Source of the DNA: Saccoglossus kowalevskii | Lineage: Eukaryota; Hemichordata; Enteropneusta; Harrimaniidae | NCBI RefSeq assembly: GCF_000003605.2 | Contig: NW_003143535.1 | Coordinates: 1-24,470, forward strand | Length of the DNA stretch: 24,470 nt | Direction of reading: 5' to 3' | Shown here: positions 10,534 through 21,331 of the stretch, in pieces | Position numbering within the stretch: the stretch's first letter is position 1 | How the letters are laid out: every line of letters begins with the position of its first letter | Made by a program: the position numbers and the translations under genes | Notes under the pieces: model-generated | The model's database searches: none | Seen by the model: only the letters and a program-made list of their open reading frames with translations | Told to the model about the DNA's origin: nothing

Positions 10534-12603
10534 CACTGTGTTATATTGAGTAATTATCCAATGATCGAGTGTTGTATACACTGTGTTGTACTGAGTTATT
10601 ATTTAACAATTGAGTGTTGTATACACTGTGTTGTACTGTGTAATTATTTAACAATTGAGTGTTGTGTACACTGTGTTGCACTTAGTAATTATGTAACGAT
10701 CGATTGTTGTATAAACTGTATTGCACTGAGTAATTATGTATCGATCGATTGTTGTATACACTGTATTGAACTGAGTAATTATGTAACAATCGATTGTTGT
10801 ATGCACTGTATTGCACTGAGTAATTATGTAATGTTCGATTGTTGTATACACTGTATTGCACTGCGTAATTATGTAACGATCGATTTGTGTTGACACTGTA
10901 TTGCACTGAGTAATTATGTAACGATCGATTGTTGTATACACTGTATTGCACTGAGTAATTATGTAACGATCGATTTGTGTTGACACTGTATTGCACTGAG
11001 TAATTATGTAATGATCGATTGTTGTATACACTGTATTGCACTGCGTAATTATGTAACGATCGATTTGTGTTGACACTGCGTTGCACTGAGTAATTATGTA
11101 ACGATCGATTGTTGTATAAACTGTATTGCACTGAGTAATTATGTAACGATCGATTGTTGTATAAACTGTATTGCACTGAGCAATTATGTAACGATCGATT
11201 GTTGTATGCACTGTATTGAACTGAGTAATTATGTAACGATCGATTGTTGTATACACTGTATTGCACTGAGTAATTATGTAACGATCGATTGTTGTATACA
11301 CTGTATTGCACTGCGGAATTATGTAACGATCGATTATTGTATGCACTGTATTGCACTGAGTAATTATGTAACGATCGATTGTTGTATGCACTGTATTGCA
11401 CTGAGTAATTATGTAACGATCAATTGTTGTATGCACTGTATTGCACAGAGTGATTATGTAACGATCGATCGTTGTATGCACTGTATTGCACTGAGTAATT
11501 ATGTAACGATCGATTGTTGTATACACTGTATTGCACTGAGTAATTATGTAACGATCGATTGTTGTATGCACTGTATTACACTGAGTAATTATGTATCGAT
11601 CGATTGTTGTATACACTGTATTGCACTGAGTAATTATGTAACGATCGAGTGTTGTATGCACTGTATTGCATTGAGTAATTATGTATCGATCGATTGTTGT
11701 ATACACTGTATTGCACTGAGTAATTATGTAACGATCGAGTGTTGTATACACTGTATTGCATTGAGTAATTATGTAACGATCGATTGTTGTATGCACTGTA
11801 TTGCACTGAGTAATTATGTAACGATCGAGTGTTGTATGCACTGTGTTACACTGAGTAATTATGTATCGATCAATTGTTGTATGCACTGTGTTGCACTGAG
11901 TAATTATGTAACGATCGATTGTTGTATGCACTGTATTGCACTGAGTAATTATGTAACGATCGAGTGTTGTATACACTGTCTTGTACTGAGTAATTATGTA
12001 ACGATCGATTGTTGTATGCACTGTATTGCACTGAGTAATTATGTAACGATCGATTGTTGTAGGCACTGTATTGCACTGAGTAATTATATAACGATCGATT
12101 GTTGTATGCACTGTGTTGCACTGAGTAAGTATGTAACGATCGATTGTTGTATGCACTGTGTTGCACTGAGTAATTATGTAACGATCGATTGTTGTATGCA
12201 CTGTGTTGCACTGGGTGATTATGTAACGATCGATCGTTGTATGCACTGTATTGCACTGAGTAATTATGTAACGATCGATTGTTGTATGCACTGTATTGCA
12301 CTGAGTAATCATGTATCAATTGATTGTTGTATACACTGTATTGCACTGAATAATTATGTAACGATCGAGTGTTGTATACACTGTCGTGTACTGAGTAATT
12401 ATGTAACGATAGATTTGTGTTGACACTGTGTTGTACTGAGTAATTATGTAACGATCGATTGTTGTTTACACTGTCTTGTACTGAGTAATTATGTAACGAT
12501 CGAGTGTTGTATACACTGTATTCCACTGAATAATTACGTAACGATCGAGTGTTGTATACACTGTCTTGTACTGAGTAATTATGTAACGATCGAGTGTTGT
12601 ATG
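10534..12603 (+). repeat. Higher-order unit 10, 46 monomers, A-type header, sister of the front of unit 1
   Basis: The marker is at 10558. 'NC..VSI', 'EL', 'MF' and a TTTGTGTTGA block are followed by two 'NC' monomers. A GAGCAATTATG monomer leads into the 'EL ... RNY..DYC ... QSDY..DRC' run (palindrome 11460-11473). CACAGAGTGATTATG occurs only here and in unit 1. The tail runs through TAGGCACTG, GTAAGTATG, 'GDY..DRC' (palindrome 12225-12238), TATCAATTG at 12314, 'NNY' and 'LVL' (with CTGTCGTGTACTG) to the B-type entry. Exactly 46 x 45 bp. Confidence 0.85.
10849..11073 (+). repeat. TTTGTGTTGA sub-block, spacing 90/90
   Basis: TTT of the motif lies at 10884, 10974 and 11064. The second member has CTGAG rather than CTGCG, unlike the other blocks, which suggests an exchange inside the block. 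Confidence 0.8.
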
Positions 12604-14134
12604 CACTGTGTTATACTGAGTAATTATCCAATGATCGAGTGTTGTATACACTGTGTTGTACTGAGTAATTATTTAACAATTGAGTGTTGTATACACTGTG
12701 TTGTTCTGTGTAATTATTTAACAATTGAGTGTTGTGTACACTGTGTTGCACTGAGTAATTATGTAACGATCGATTGTTGTATAAACTGTATTGCACTGAG
12801 TAATTATGTAACGATCGATTGTTGAATAAACTGTATTGCACTGAGTAATTATGTAACGATCGATTGTTGTATGCACTGTATTGAACTGAGTAATTATGTA
12901 ATGATCGATTGTTGTATACACTGTATTGCACTGAGTAATTATGTAACGATCGATTGTTGTATACACTGTATTGCACTGCGGAATTATGTAACGATCGATT
13001 ATTGTATGCACTGTATTGCACTGAGTAATTATGTAACGATCGATTGTTGTATGCACTGTATTGCACTGAGTAATTATGTAACGATGAATTGTTGTATGCA
13101 CTGTATTTGCACAGAGTAATTATGTAACGATCGATCGTTGTATGCACTGTATTGCACTGAGTAATTATGTAACGATCGATTGTTGTATGCACTGTATTGC
13201 ACTGAGTAATTATGTATCGATCAATTGTTGTATGCACTGTGTTGCACTGAGTAATTATGTAACGATCGATCGTTGTATGCACTGTATTGCACTGAGTAAT
13301 TATGTAACGATCGAGTGTTGTATACACTGTGTTGCACTGAGTAAGTATGTAACGATCGATTGTTGTATGCACTGTGTTGCACTGAGTAATTATGTAACGA
13401 TCGATTGTTGTATGCACTGTGTTGCACTGGGTGATTATGTAACGATCGAGTGTTGTATACACTGTCTTGTACTGAGTAATTATGTAACGATCGATTGTTG
13501 TATGCACTGTATTGCACTGAGTAATTATGTAACGATCGATTGTTGTAGGCACTGTATTGCACTGAGTAATTATATAACGATCGATTGTTGTATGCACTGT
13601 GTTGCACTGAGTAAGTATGTAACGATCGATTGTTGTATGCACTGTGTTGCACTGAGTAATTATGTAACGATCGATTGTTGTATGCACTGTGTTGCACTGG
13701 GTGATTATGTAACGATCGATCGTTGTATGCACTGTATTGCACTGAGTAATTATGTAACGATCGATTGTTGTAGGCACTGTATTGCACTGAGTAATTATAT
13801 AACGATCGATTGTTGTATGCACTGTGTTGCACTGAGTAAGTATGTAACGATCGATTGTTGTATGCACTGTGTTGCACTGAGTAATTATGTAACGATCGAT
13901 TGTTGTATGCACTGTGTTGCACTGGGTGATTATGTAACGATCGATCGTTGTATGCACTGTATTGCACTGAGTAATTATGTAACGATCGATTGTTGTATGC
14001 ACTGTATTGCACTGAGTAATCATGTATCAATTGATTGTTGTATACACTGTATTGCACTGAATAATTATGTAACGATCGAGTGTTGTATACACTGTCTTGT
14101 ACTGAGTAATTATGTAACGATAGATTTGTGTTGA
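12604..14134 (+). repeat. Higher-order unit 11, 34 monomers, B-type header
   Basis: The marker is at 12628 with the B forms on both sides. The unit runs through two 'NC' monomers (one with TTGAATAAAC near 12823), 'EL', CTGCGGAATT 'DYC', and a monomer with ACGATGAATTG. One extra T near 13107 (GTATTTGCACAG) shifts the phase by one base. Several palindrome monomers follow (13126, 13261, 13711, 13936). The rear part contains an identical 225-bp tandem duplication and ends in the 'SNHVSI-NNY-LVL' tail, with TATCAATTG at 14025. Confidence 0.85.
13547..13996 (+). repeat. Identical tandem duplication of 225 bp (5 monomers)
   Basis: Copies at 13547-13771 and 13772-13996 read identically base for base. 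The order is TAGGCACTG/TATATAACG, GTAAGTATG, 'VAL', 'GDY..DRC' with the palindrome, 'IAL'. Units 10, 12 and 14 carry the same order only once. Zero divergence indicates a very recent duplication or conversion. Confidence 0.85.
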
Positions 14135-15711
14135 CACTGTGTTGTACTGAGTAATTATGTAACGATCGATTGTTGTATACACTGTGTTGTACTGAGTAAT
14201 TATTTAACAATTGAGTGTTGTATACACTGTGTTGTACTGTGTAATTATTTAACAATTGAGTGTTGTGTACACTGTGTTGCACTGAGTAATTATGTAACGA
14301 TCGATTGTTGTATAAACTGTATTGCACTGAGTAATTATGTAACGATCGATTGTTGTATAAACTGTATTGCACTGAGTAATTATGTAACGATCGATTGTTG
14401 TATGCACTGTATTGAACTGAGTAATTATGTAATGATCGATTGTTGTATACACTGTATTGCACTGCGGAATTATGTAACGATCGATTATTGTATGCACTGT
14501 ATTGCACTGAGTAATTATGTAACGATCGATTGTTGTATGCACTGTATTGCACTGAGTGATTATGTAACGATCGATTGTTGTATGCACTGTATTGCATTGA
14601 GTAATTATGTAACGATCGATTGTTGTATACACTGTATTGCACTGAGTAATTTATGTAACGATCGATTGTTGTATGCACTGTGTTGCACTGAGTAATTTAT
14701 GTAAAGATCGATTGTTGTATGCACTGTGTTGCACTGAGTAAGTATGTAACGATCGATTGTTGTATGCACTGTATTGCATTGAGTAATTATGTAAAGATCG
14801 ATTGTTGTATGCACTGTATTGCATTGAGTAATTATGTAATGATCGATTGTTGTAGGCACTGTATTGCACTGAGTAATTATGTAACGATCGATTGTTGTAT
14901 GCACTGTATTGCATTGAGTAATTATGTAAAGATCGATTGTTGTATGCACTGTATTGCATTGAGTAATTATGTAATGATCGATTGTTGTAGGCACTGTATT
15001 GCACTGAGTAATTATGTAACGATCGATTGTTGTATGCACTGTATTGCATTGAGTAATTATGTAAAGATCGATTGTTGTATGCACTGTGTTGTACTGAGTA
15101 AGTATGTAACGATCGCTTGTTGTATGCACTGTATTTCACTGAGTAATTATGTAACGATCGATTGTTGTATGCACTGTGTTGCACTGAGTAATTATGTAAC
15201 GATCGATTGCTGTATGCACTGTATTGCACTGAGTAATTATGTAACGATCGAGTGTTGTATACACTGTCTTGTACTGAGTAATTATGTAACGATCGATTGT
15301 TGTATGCACTGTATTGCACTGAGTAATTATGTAACGATCGATTGTTGTAGGCACTGTATTGCACTGAGTAATTATATAACGATCGATTGTTGTATGCACT
15401 GTGTTGCACTGAGTAAGTATGTAACGATCGATTGTTGTATGCACTGTGTTGCACTGAGTAATTATGTAACGATCGATTGTTGTATGCACTGTGTTGCACT
15501 GGGTGATTATGTAACGATCGATCGTTGTATGCACTGTATTGCACTGAGTAATTATGTAACGATCGATTGTTGTATGCACTGTATTGCACTGAGTAATCAT
15601 GTATCAATTGATTGTTGTATACACTGTATTGCACTGAATAATTATGTAACGATCGAGTGTTGTATACACTGTCTTGTACTGAGTAATTATGTAACGATAG
15701 ATTTGTGTTGA
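14135..15711 (+). repeat. Higher-order unit 12, 35 monomers, header without the CCAATGATC marker
   Basis: The position matching the marker (14159) reads ATGTAACGATCGATTG. The two 'YLTI' monomers follow in B form. Two single-T insertions (AATTTATG near 14651 and 14697) give 1577 bp. The unit carries a second AAGATCG region (14704, 14794, 14929, 15064), a 135-bp tandem duplication, and then the same downstream order as unit 9. It ends in the 'GDY..DRC' (15513), 'SNHVSI' (TATCAATTG at 15602), 'NNY', 'LVL' tail. Confidence 0.83.
14767..15036 (+). repeat. Identical tandem duplication of 135 bp (3 monomers)
   Basis: Copies at 14767-14901 and 14902-15036 read identically. Each contains one AAGATCG, one AATGATCG followed by TAGGCACTG, and one AACGATCG monomer. 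The related stretch of unit 9 (about 8911-9045) has this trio once, so the second copy is a local gain in unit 12. Confidence 0.85.
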
Positions 15712-16293
15712 CACTGTGTTGTACTGAGTAATTATGTAACGATCGATTGTTGTATACACTGTGTATGTACTGAGTAATTATTTAACAATTGAGTGTGTAT
15801 ACACTGTGTGTACTGTGTAATTATTTAACAATGAGTGTTGTGTACACTGTGTTGCACTGAGTAATTATGTAACAATCGATTGTTGTATAAACTGTATTGC
15901 ACTGAGTAATTATGTATCGATCGATTGTGTATACACTGTATTGAACTGAGTAATTATGTAACGATCGATTGTTGTATGCACTGTGTTGCACTGGGTAATT
16001 ATGTAACGATCGATCGTTGTATGCACTGTATTGCACTGAGTAATTATGTAACGATCGATTGTTGTATGCACTGTATTGCACTGAGTAATTATGTAACGAT
16101 CGAGTGTTGTATACACTGTCTTGTACTGAGTAATTATGTAACGACCGATTGTTGTATGCACTGTATTGCACTGAGTAATTATGTAACGATCGAGTGTTGT
16201 ATGCACTGTGTTGTACTGAGTAATTATGTAACGATCGATTTGTGTTGACAATGTATTTTACTGAGTAATTATGTAACGATCGAGTGTTGTATG
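15712..16293 (+). repeat. Higher-order unit 13, 13 monomers minus 3 bp, header without the marker
   Basis: Like unit 12, the marker position (15736) reads GTAACGATCGATTG and the 'YLTI' monomers are B form. It is 582 bp, three short of 585. This is fully accounted for by one single-base insertion and four single-base deletions between 15763 and 15931. The rest runs 'EL', 'GNY..DRC' (palindrome 16005-16018), 'LVL' with AACGACCG, and the standard ending. Confidence 0.83.
15763..15931 (+). other. Cluster of five single-base indels
   Basis: Compared with the other headers: an extra A in GTGTATGTACTG (about 15765), and missing bases in GAGTGTGTATAC (about 15795), GTGTGTACTG (about 15808), AACAATGAGTG (about 15832) and GATTGTGTATAC (about 15928). 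Only about twelve indel events occur in the remaining 24.3 kb. Either a patch of low-quality sequence or a truly decayed segment. Confidence 0.75.
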
Positions 16294-16625
16294 CACTGTG
16301 TTATATTGAGTAATTATCCAATGATCGAGTGTTGTATACACTGTGTTGTACTGAGTTATTATTTAACAATTGAGTGTTGTATACACTGTGTTGTACTGTG
16401 TAATTATTTAACAATTGAGTGTTGTGTACACTGTGTTGCACTGAGTAATTATGTAACGATCGATTGTTGTATAAACTGTATTGCACTGAGTAATTATGTA
16501 TCGATCGATTGTTGTATACACTGTATTGAACTGAGTAATTATGTAACGATCGATTGTTGTATGCACTGTGTTGCACTGGGTAATTATGTAACGATCGATC
16601 GTTGTATGCACTGTATTGCACTGAG

Positions 16626-17576
16626 TAATTATGTAACGATCGAGTGTTGTATACACTGCCTTGTACTGAGTAATTATGTAACGATAGATTTGTGTTGACA
16701 CTGTGTTGTACTGAGTAATTATGTAACGATCGATTGTTGTTTACACTGTCTTGTACTGAGTAATTATGTAACGGTCGAGTGTTGTATACACTGTATTGCA
16801 CTGAATAATTATGTAACGATCGATTGTTGTATACACTGTATTGCACTGAGTAATTATGTAACGATCGATTGTTGTATGCACTGTATTACACTGAGTAATT
16901 ATGTATCGATCAATTGTTGTATGCACTGTGTTGCACTGAGTAATTGTGTAACGATCGATTGTTGCATGCACTGTATTGCACTGAGTAATTATGTAACGAT
17001 CGAGCGTTGTATACACTGTCTTGTACTGAGTAATTATGTAACGATCGATTGTTGTATGCACTGTATTGCACTGAGTAATTATGTAACGATCGATTGTTGT
17101 AGGCACTGTATTGCACTGAGTAATTATATAACGATCGATTGTTGTATGCACTGTGTTGCACTGAGTAAGTATGTAACGATCGATTGTTGTACGCACTGTG
17201 TTGCACTGAGTAATTATGTAACGATCGATTGTTGTATGCACTGTGTTGCACTGGGTGATTATGTAACGATCGATCGTTGTATGCACAGTATTGCACTGAG
17301 TAATTATGTAACGATCGATTGTTGTATGCACTGTATTGCACTGAGTAATCATGTATCAATTGATTGTTGTATACACTGTATTGCACTGAATAATTATGTA
17401 ACGATCGAGTGTTGTATACACTGCCTTGTACTGAGTAATTATGTAACGATAGATTTGTGTTGACACTGTGTTGTACTGAGTAATTATGTAACGATCGATT
17501 GTTGTTTACACTGTCTTGTACTGAGTAATTATGTAACGGTCGAGTGTTGTATACACTGTATTGCACTGAATAATTA
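16626..17576 (+). repeat. Identical 186-bp segments 765 bp apart inside unit 14
   Basis: 16626-16811 and 17391-17576 are identical over 186 bp. They share two variants seen nowhere else that I found: CACTGCCTTG and AACGGTCGAG. The offset of 765 bp is exactly 17 monomers, so the pair arose by in-register duplication or conversion within the unit. The coordinates given span both copies and the sequence between them. Confidence 0.8.
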
Positions 17577-17823
17577 CGTAACGATCGAGTGTTGTATACA
17601 CTGTCTTGTACTGAGTAATTATGTAACGATAGATTTGTGTTGACACTGTGTTGTACTGAGTAATTATGTAACGATCGATTGCTGTATACACTGTCTTGTA
17701 CTGAGTAATTATGTAACGATCGAGTGTTGTATACACTGTATTGCACTGAATATTTACGTAACGATCGAGTGTTGTATACACTGTCTTGTACTGAGTAATT
17801 ATGTAACGATCGAATGTTGTATG
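17464..17823 (+). repeat. Two consecutive 180-bp copies (4 monomers each), diverged
   Basis: 17464-17643 and 17644-17823 have the order 'VVL', 'LVL', 'NNY/NIY', 'LVL'. They differ at several sites: GATTGTTGTTTACAC versus GATTGCTGTATACAC, AACGGTCG versus AACGATCG, AATAATTACG versus AATATTTACG, and ATAGATTTGTGTTGAC versus the GAATG entry of unit 15. The second copy resembles the tails of units 7, 19 and 20. Confidence 0.78.
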
Positions 17824-18723
17824 CACTGTGTTATACTGAGTAATTATCCAATGATCGAGTGTTGTATACACTGTGTTGTACTGAGTAATTATTTAACAAT
17901 TGAGTGTTGTATACACTGTGTTGTACTGTGTAATTATTTAACAATTGAGTGTTGTGTACACTGTGTTGCACTGAGTAATTATGTAACGATCGATTGTTGT
18001 ATAAACTGTATTGCACTCCGTAATTATGTAATGATCGATTGTTGTATACACTGTATTGCACTGCGTAATTATGTAACGATCGATTATTGTATGCACTGTA
18101 TAGCACTGAGTAATTATGTAACGATCGATTGTTGTATGCACTGTATTGCACTGAGTAATTATGTAACGATCGATTGTTGTATGCACTGTATTGCACAGAG
18201 TAATTATGTAACGATCGATCGTTGTATGCACTGTATTGCACTGAGTAATTATGTAACGATCGATTGTTGTATACACTGTATTGCACTGAGTAATTATGTA
18301 ACGATCGATTGTTGTATGCACTGTATTACACTGAGTAATTATGTATCGATCAATTGTTGTATACACTGTATTGCACTGAGTAATTATGTAAAGATCGAGT
18401 GTTGTATACACTGTATTGCACTGAGTAATTATGTAACGATCGATTGTTGTATACACTGTATTGCACTGAGTAATTATGTAACGATCGATTGTTGTATGCA
18501 CTGTATTGCACTGAGTAATTATGTAACGATCGAGTGTTGTATACACTGTCTTGTACTGAGTAATTATGTAACGATCGATTTTTGTATGCACTGTATTGCA
18601 CTGAGTAATTATGTAACGATCGAGTGTTGTATGCACTGTGTTGTACTGAGTAATTATGTAACGATCGATTTGTGTTGACAATGTATTTTACTGAGTAATT
18701 ATGTAACGATCGAGTGTTGTATG
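17824..18723 (+). repeat. Higher-order unit 15, 20 monomers, B-type header
   Basis: The marker is at 17848. A private CACTCCG variant is near 18015. It is followed by AATGATCG, CTGCG/'DYC', a TATAGCACTG monomer, 'QSNY..DRC' (palindrome 18210-18223) and the ten-monomer standard tail from 18274. Exactly 20 x 45 bp. Confidence 0.85.
18274..18723 (+). repeat. Ten-monomer standard tail, copy in unit 15
   Basis: Same monomer order as 10084-10533, with private changes such as GTAAAGATCGAG near 18390 and GATTTTTG near 18578. Confidence 0.8.
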
Positions 18724-19128
18724 CACTGTGTTATATTGAGTAATTATCCAATGATCGAGTGTTGTATACACTGTGTTGTACTGAGTTATTATTTAACAAT
18801 TGAGTGTTGTATACACTGTGTTGTACTGTGTAATTATTTAACAATTGAGTGTTGTGTACACTGTGTTGCACTGAGTAATTATGTAACGATCGATTGTTGT
18901 ATAAACTGTATTGCACTGAGTAATTATGTATCGATCGATTGTTGTATACACTGTATTGAACTGAATAATTATGTAACGATCGAGTGTTGTATACACTGTC
19001 TTGTACTGAGTAATTATGTAACGATCGAGTGTTGTATACACTGTATTGCACTGAATATTTACGTAACGATCGAGTGTTGTATACACTGTCTTGTACTGAG
19101 TAATTATGTAACGATCGAGTGTTGTATG
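18724..19128 (+). repeat. Higher-order unit 16, 9 monomers, shortest unit, A-type header
   Basis: The marker is at 18748. After the header and 'NC..VSI', the next monomer begins as 'EL' (TATTGAACTG) and ends as 'NNY' (AATAATTATG then GAGTG). The unit then passes directly into 'LVL', 'NIY' (TATTTACG), 'LVL' and a B-type entry. It looks like a deletion product joining an A-type front to the tail of a B-leading unit. Exactly 9 x 45 bp. Confidence 0.85.
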
Positions 19129-19846
19129 CACTGTGTTATACTGAGTAATTATCCAATGATCGAGTGTTGTATACACTGTGTTGTACTGAGTAATTATTTA
19201 ACAATTGAGTGTTGTATACACTGTGTTGTAATGTAATTATTTAACAATTGAGTGTTGTGTACACTGTGTTGCACTGAGTAATTATGTAACGATCGATTGT
19301 TGTATAAACTGTATTGCACTGCGTAATTATGTAACGATCGGTCGTTGTATGCACTGTATTGCACTGAGTAATTATGTAACGATCGATTGTTGTATACACT
19401 GTATTACACTGAGTAATTATGTAACGATCGATTGTTGTATGCACTGTATTACACTGAGTAATTATGTATCGATCAATTGTTGTATACACTGTATTGCACT
19501 GAGTAATTATGTAACGATCGAGTGTTGTATACACTGTATTGCACTGAGTAATTATGTAACGATCGATTGTTGTATACACTGTATTGCACTGAGTAATTAT
19601 GTAACGATCGATTGTTGTATGCACTGTATTGCACTGAGTAATTATGTAACGATCGAGTGTTGTATACACTGTCTTGTACTGAGTAATTATGTAACGATCG
19701 ATTGTTGTATGCACTGTATTGCACTGAGTAATTATGTAACGATCGAGTGTTGTATGCACTGTGTTGTACTGAGTAATTATGTAACTATCGATTTGTGTTG
19801 ACAATGTATTTTACTGAGTAATTATGTAACGATCGAGTATTGTATG
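19129..19846 (+). repeat. Higher-order unit 17, 16 monomers minus 2 bp, B-type header
   Basis: The marker is at 19153. The second 'YLTI' monomer reads GTTGTAATGTAATT where other copies have GTTGTACTGTGTAATT, a 2-bp loss near 19231. A private GATCGGTCG variant is near 19337. The unit ends with the ten-monomer standard tail. Confidence 0.85.
19397..19846 (+). repeat. Ten-monomer standard tail, copy in unit 17
   Basis: Same order as 10084-10533. The first monomer has TATTACACTG, and private changes GTAACTATCG (near 19785) and GAGTATTG (near 19837) lie at the exit. Confidence 0.8.
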
Positions 19847-21331
19847 CACTGTGTTATATTGAGTAATTATCCAATGATCGAGTGTTGTATACACTGTGTT
19901 GTACTGAGTTATTATTTAACAATTGAGTGTTGTATACACTGTGTTGTACTGTGTAATTATTTAACAATTGAGTGTTGTATACACTGTATTGAACTGAGTA
20001 ATTATGTAACAATCGATTGTTGTATGCACTGTATTGCACTGAGTAATTATGTAATGTTCGATTGTTGTATACACTGTATTGCACTGCGTAATTATGTAAC
20101 GATCGATTTGTGTTGACACTGTATTGTACTGAGTAATTATGTAACGATCGATTGTTGTATACACTGTATTGCACTGCGTAATTATGTAACGATCGATTTG
20201 TGTTGACACTGTATTGCACTGAGTAATTATGTAATGATCGATTGTTGTATACACTGTATTGCACTGCGTAATTATGTAACGATCGATTTGTGTTGACACT
20301 GTATTGCACTGAGTAATTATGTAACGATCGATTGTTGTATACACTGTATTGCACTGAGTAATTATGTAATGATCGATTGTTGTATACACTGTATTGCACT
20401 GCGTAATTATGTAACGATCGATTTGTGTTGACACTGTATTGCACTGGGTAATTATGTAATGATCGATTGTTGTATACACTGTATTGCACTGCGTAATTAT
20501 GTAACGATGGATTTGTGTTGACACTGTGTTGCACTGAGTAATTATGTAACGATCGATGGTTGTATAAACTGTATTGCACTGAGTAATTATGTAACGATCG
20601 ATTGTTGTATAAACTGTATTGCACTGAGTAATTATGTAACGATCGATTGTTGTATGCACTGTATTGAACTGAGTAATTATGTAACGATCGATTGTTGTAT
20701 ACACTGTATTGCACTGAGTAATTATGTAACGATCGATTGTTGTATACACTGTATTGCACTGCGGAATTATGTAACGATCGATTATTGTATGCACTGTATT
20801 GCACTGAGTAATTATGTAACGATCGATTGTTGTATGCACTGTATTGCACTGAGTAATTATGTAACGATCAATTGTTGTATGCACTGTATTGCACAGAGTA
20901 ATTATGTAACGATCGATCGTTGTATGCACTGTATTGCACTGAGTAATTATGTAACGATCGATTGTTGTATACACTGTATTGCACTGAGTAATTATGTAAC
21001 GATCGATTGTTGTATGCACTGTATTACACTGAGTAATTATGTATCGAAGAATTGTTGTATACACTGTATTGCACTGAGTAATTATGTAACGATCGAGTGT
21101 TGTATACACTGTATTGCATTGAGTAATTATGTAACGATCGATTGTTGTATGCACTGTATTGCACTGAGTAATTATGTAACGATCGAGTGTTGTATACACT
21201 GTCTTTTACTGAGTAATTATGTAACGATCGAGTGTTGTATGCACTGTGTTGTACTGAGTAATTATGTAACGATCGATTTGTGTTGACAATGTATTTTACT
21301 AAGTAATTATGTAACGATCGAGTGTTGTATG
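19847..21331 (+). repeat. Higher-order unit 18, 33 monomers, A-type header missing two monomers
   Basis: The marker is at 19871. The second 'YLTI' monomer joins directly to 'EL' (about 19980-20000). The 'VAL' and 'NC..VSI' monomers that normally intervene are absent, a clean two-monomer deletion. The longest TTTGTGTTGA block of the window follows, then 'EL ... RNY..DYC ... QSNY..DRC' (20908-20921), a TATCGAAGAATTG monomer near 21047, 'LLL' and the standard ending. Exactly 33 x 45 bp. Confidence 0.85.
20072..20521 (+). repeat. TTTGTGTTGA sub-block, spacing 90/90/135/90 (longest)
   Basis: TTT of the motif lies at 20107, 20197, 20287, 20422 and 20512. Relative to the common 90/135/90 pattern there is one extra 90-bp step at the start. 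The last copy is preceded by GATGGA instead of GATCGA. Confidence 0.85.

Larger units (their letters stand above)
16294..17823 (+). repeat. Higher-order unit 14, 34 monomers, A-type header
   Basis: The marker is at 16318. 'NC..VSI', 'EL', 'GNY..DRC' (16590-16603), 'LVL' with CTGCCTTG, ATAGATTTGTGTTGA (TTT at 16689), 'VVL', 'LVL', 'NNY', 'ITL' and a GAGCG monomer (17002) follow. Then come TAGGCACTG, GTAAGTATG, ACGCACTG, 'GDY..DRC' (17265-17278), TATCAATTG at 17354, 'NNY' and two rounds of 'VVL-LVL-(NNY or NIY)-LVL'. Exactly 34 x 45 bp. It ends in a B-type entry. Confidence 0.85.

Noticed and set aside
10648-12312. 554-codon minus-strand open frame (HTTIDRYIITQCNTV repeats)
   Set aside because: It follows from the 45-bp period on the opposite strand and overlaps a second open minus frame (QYSAYNNRSLHNYSV). 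No start context, domain or unique sequence supports a gene.
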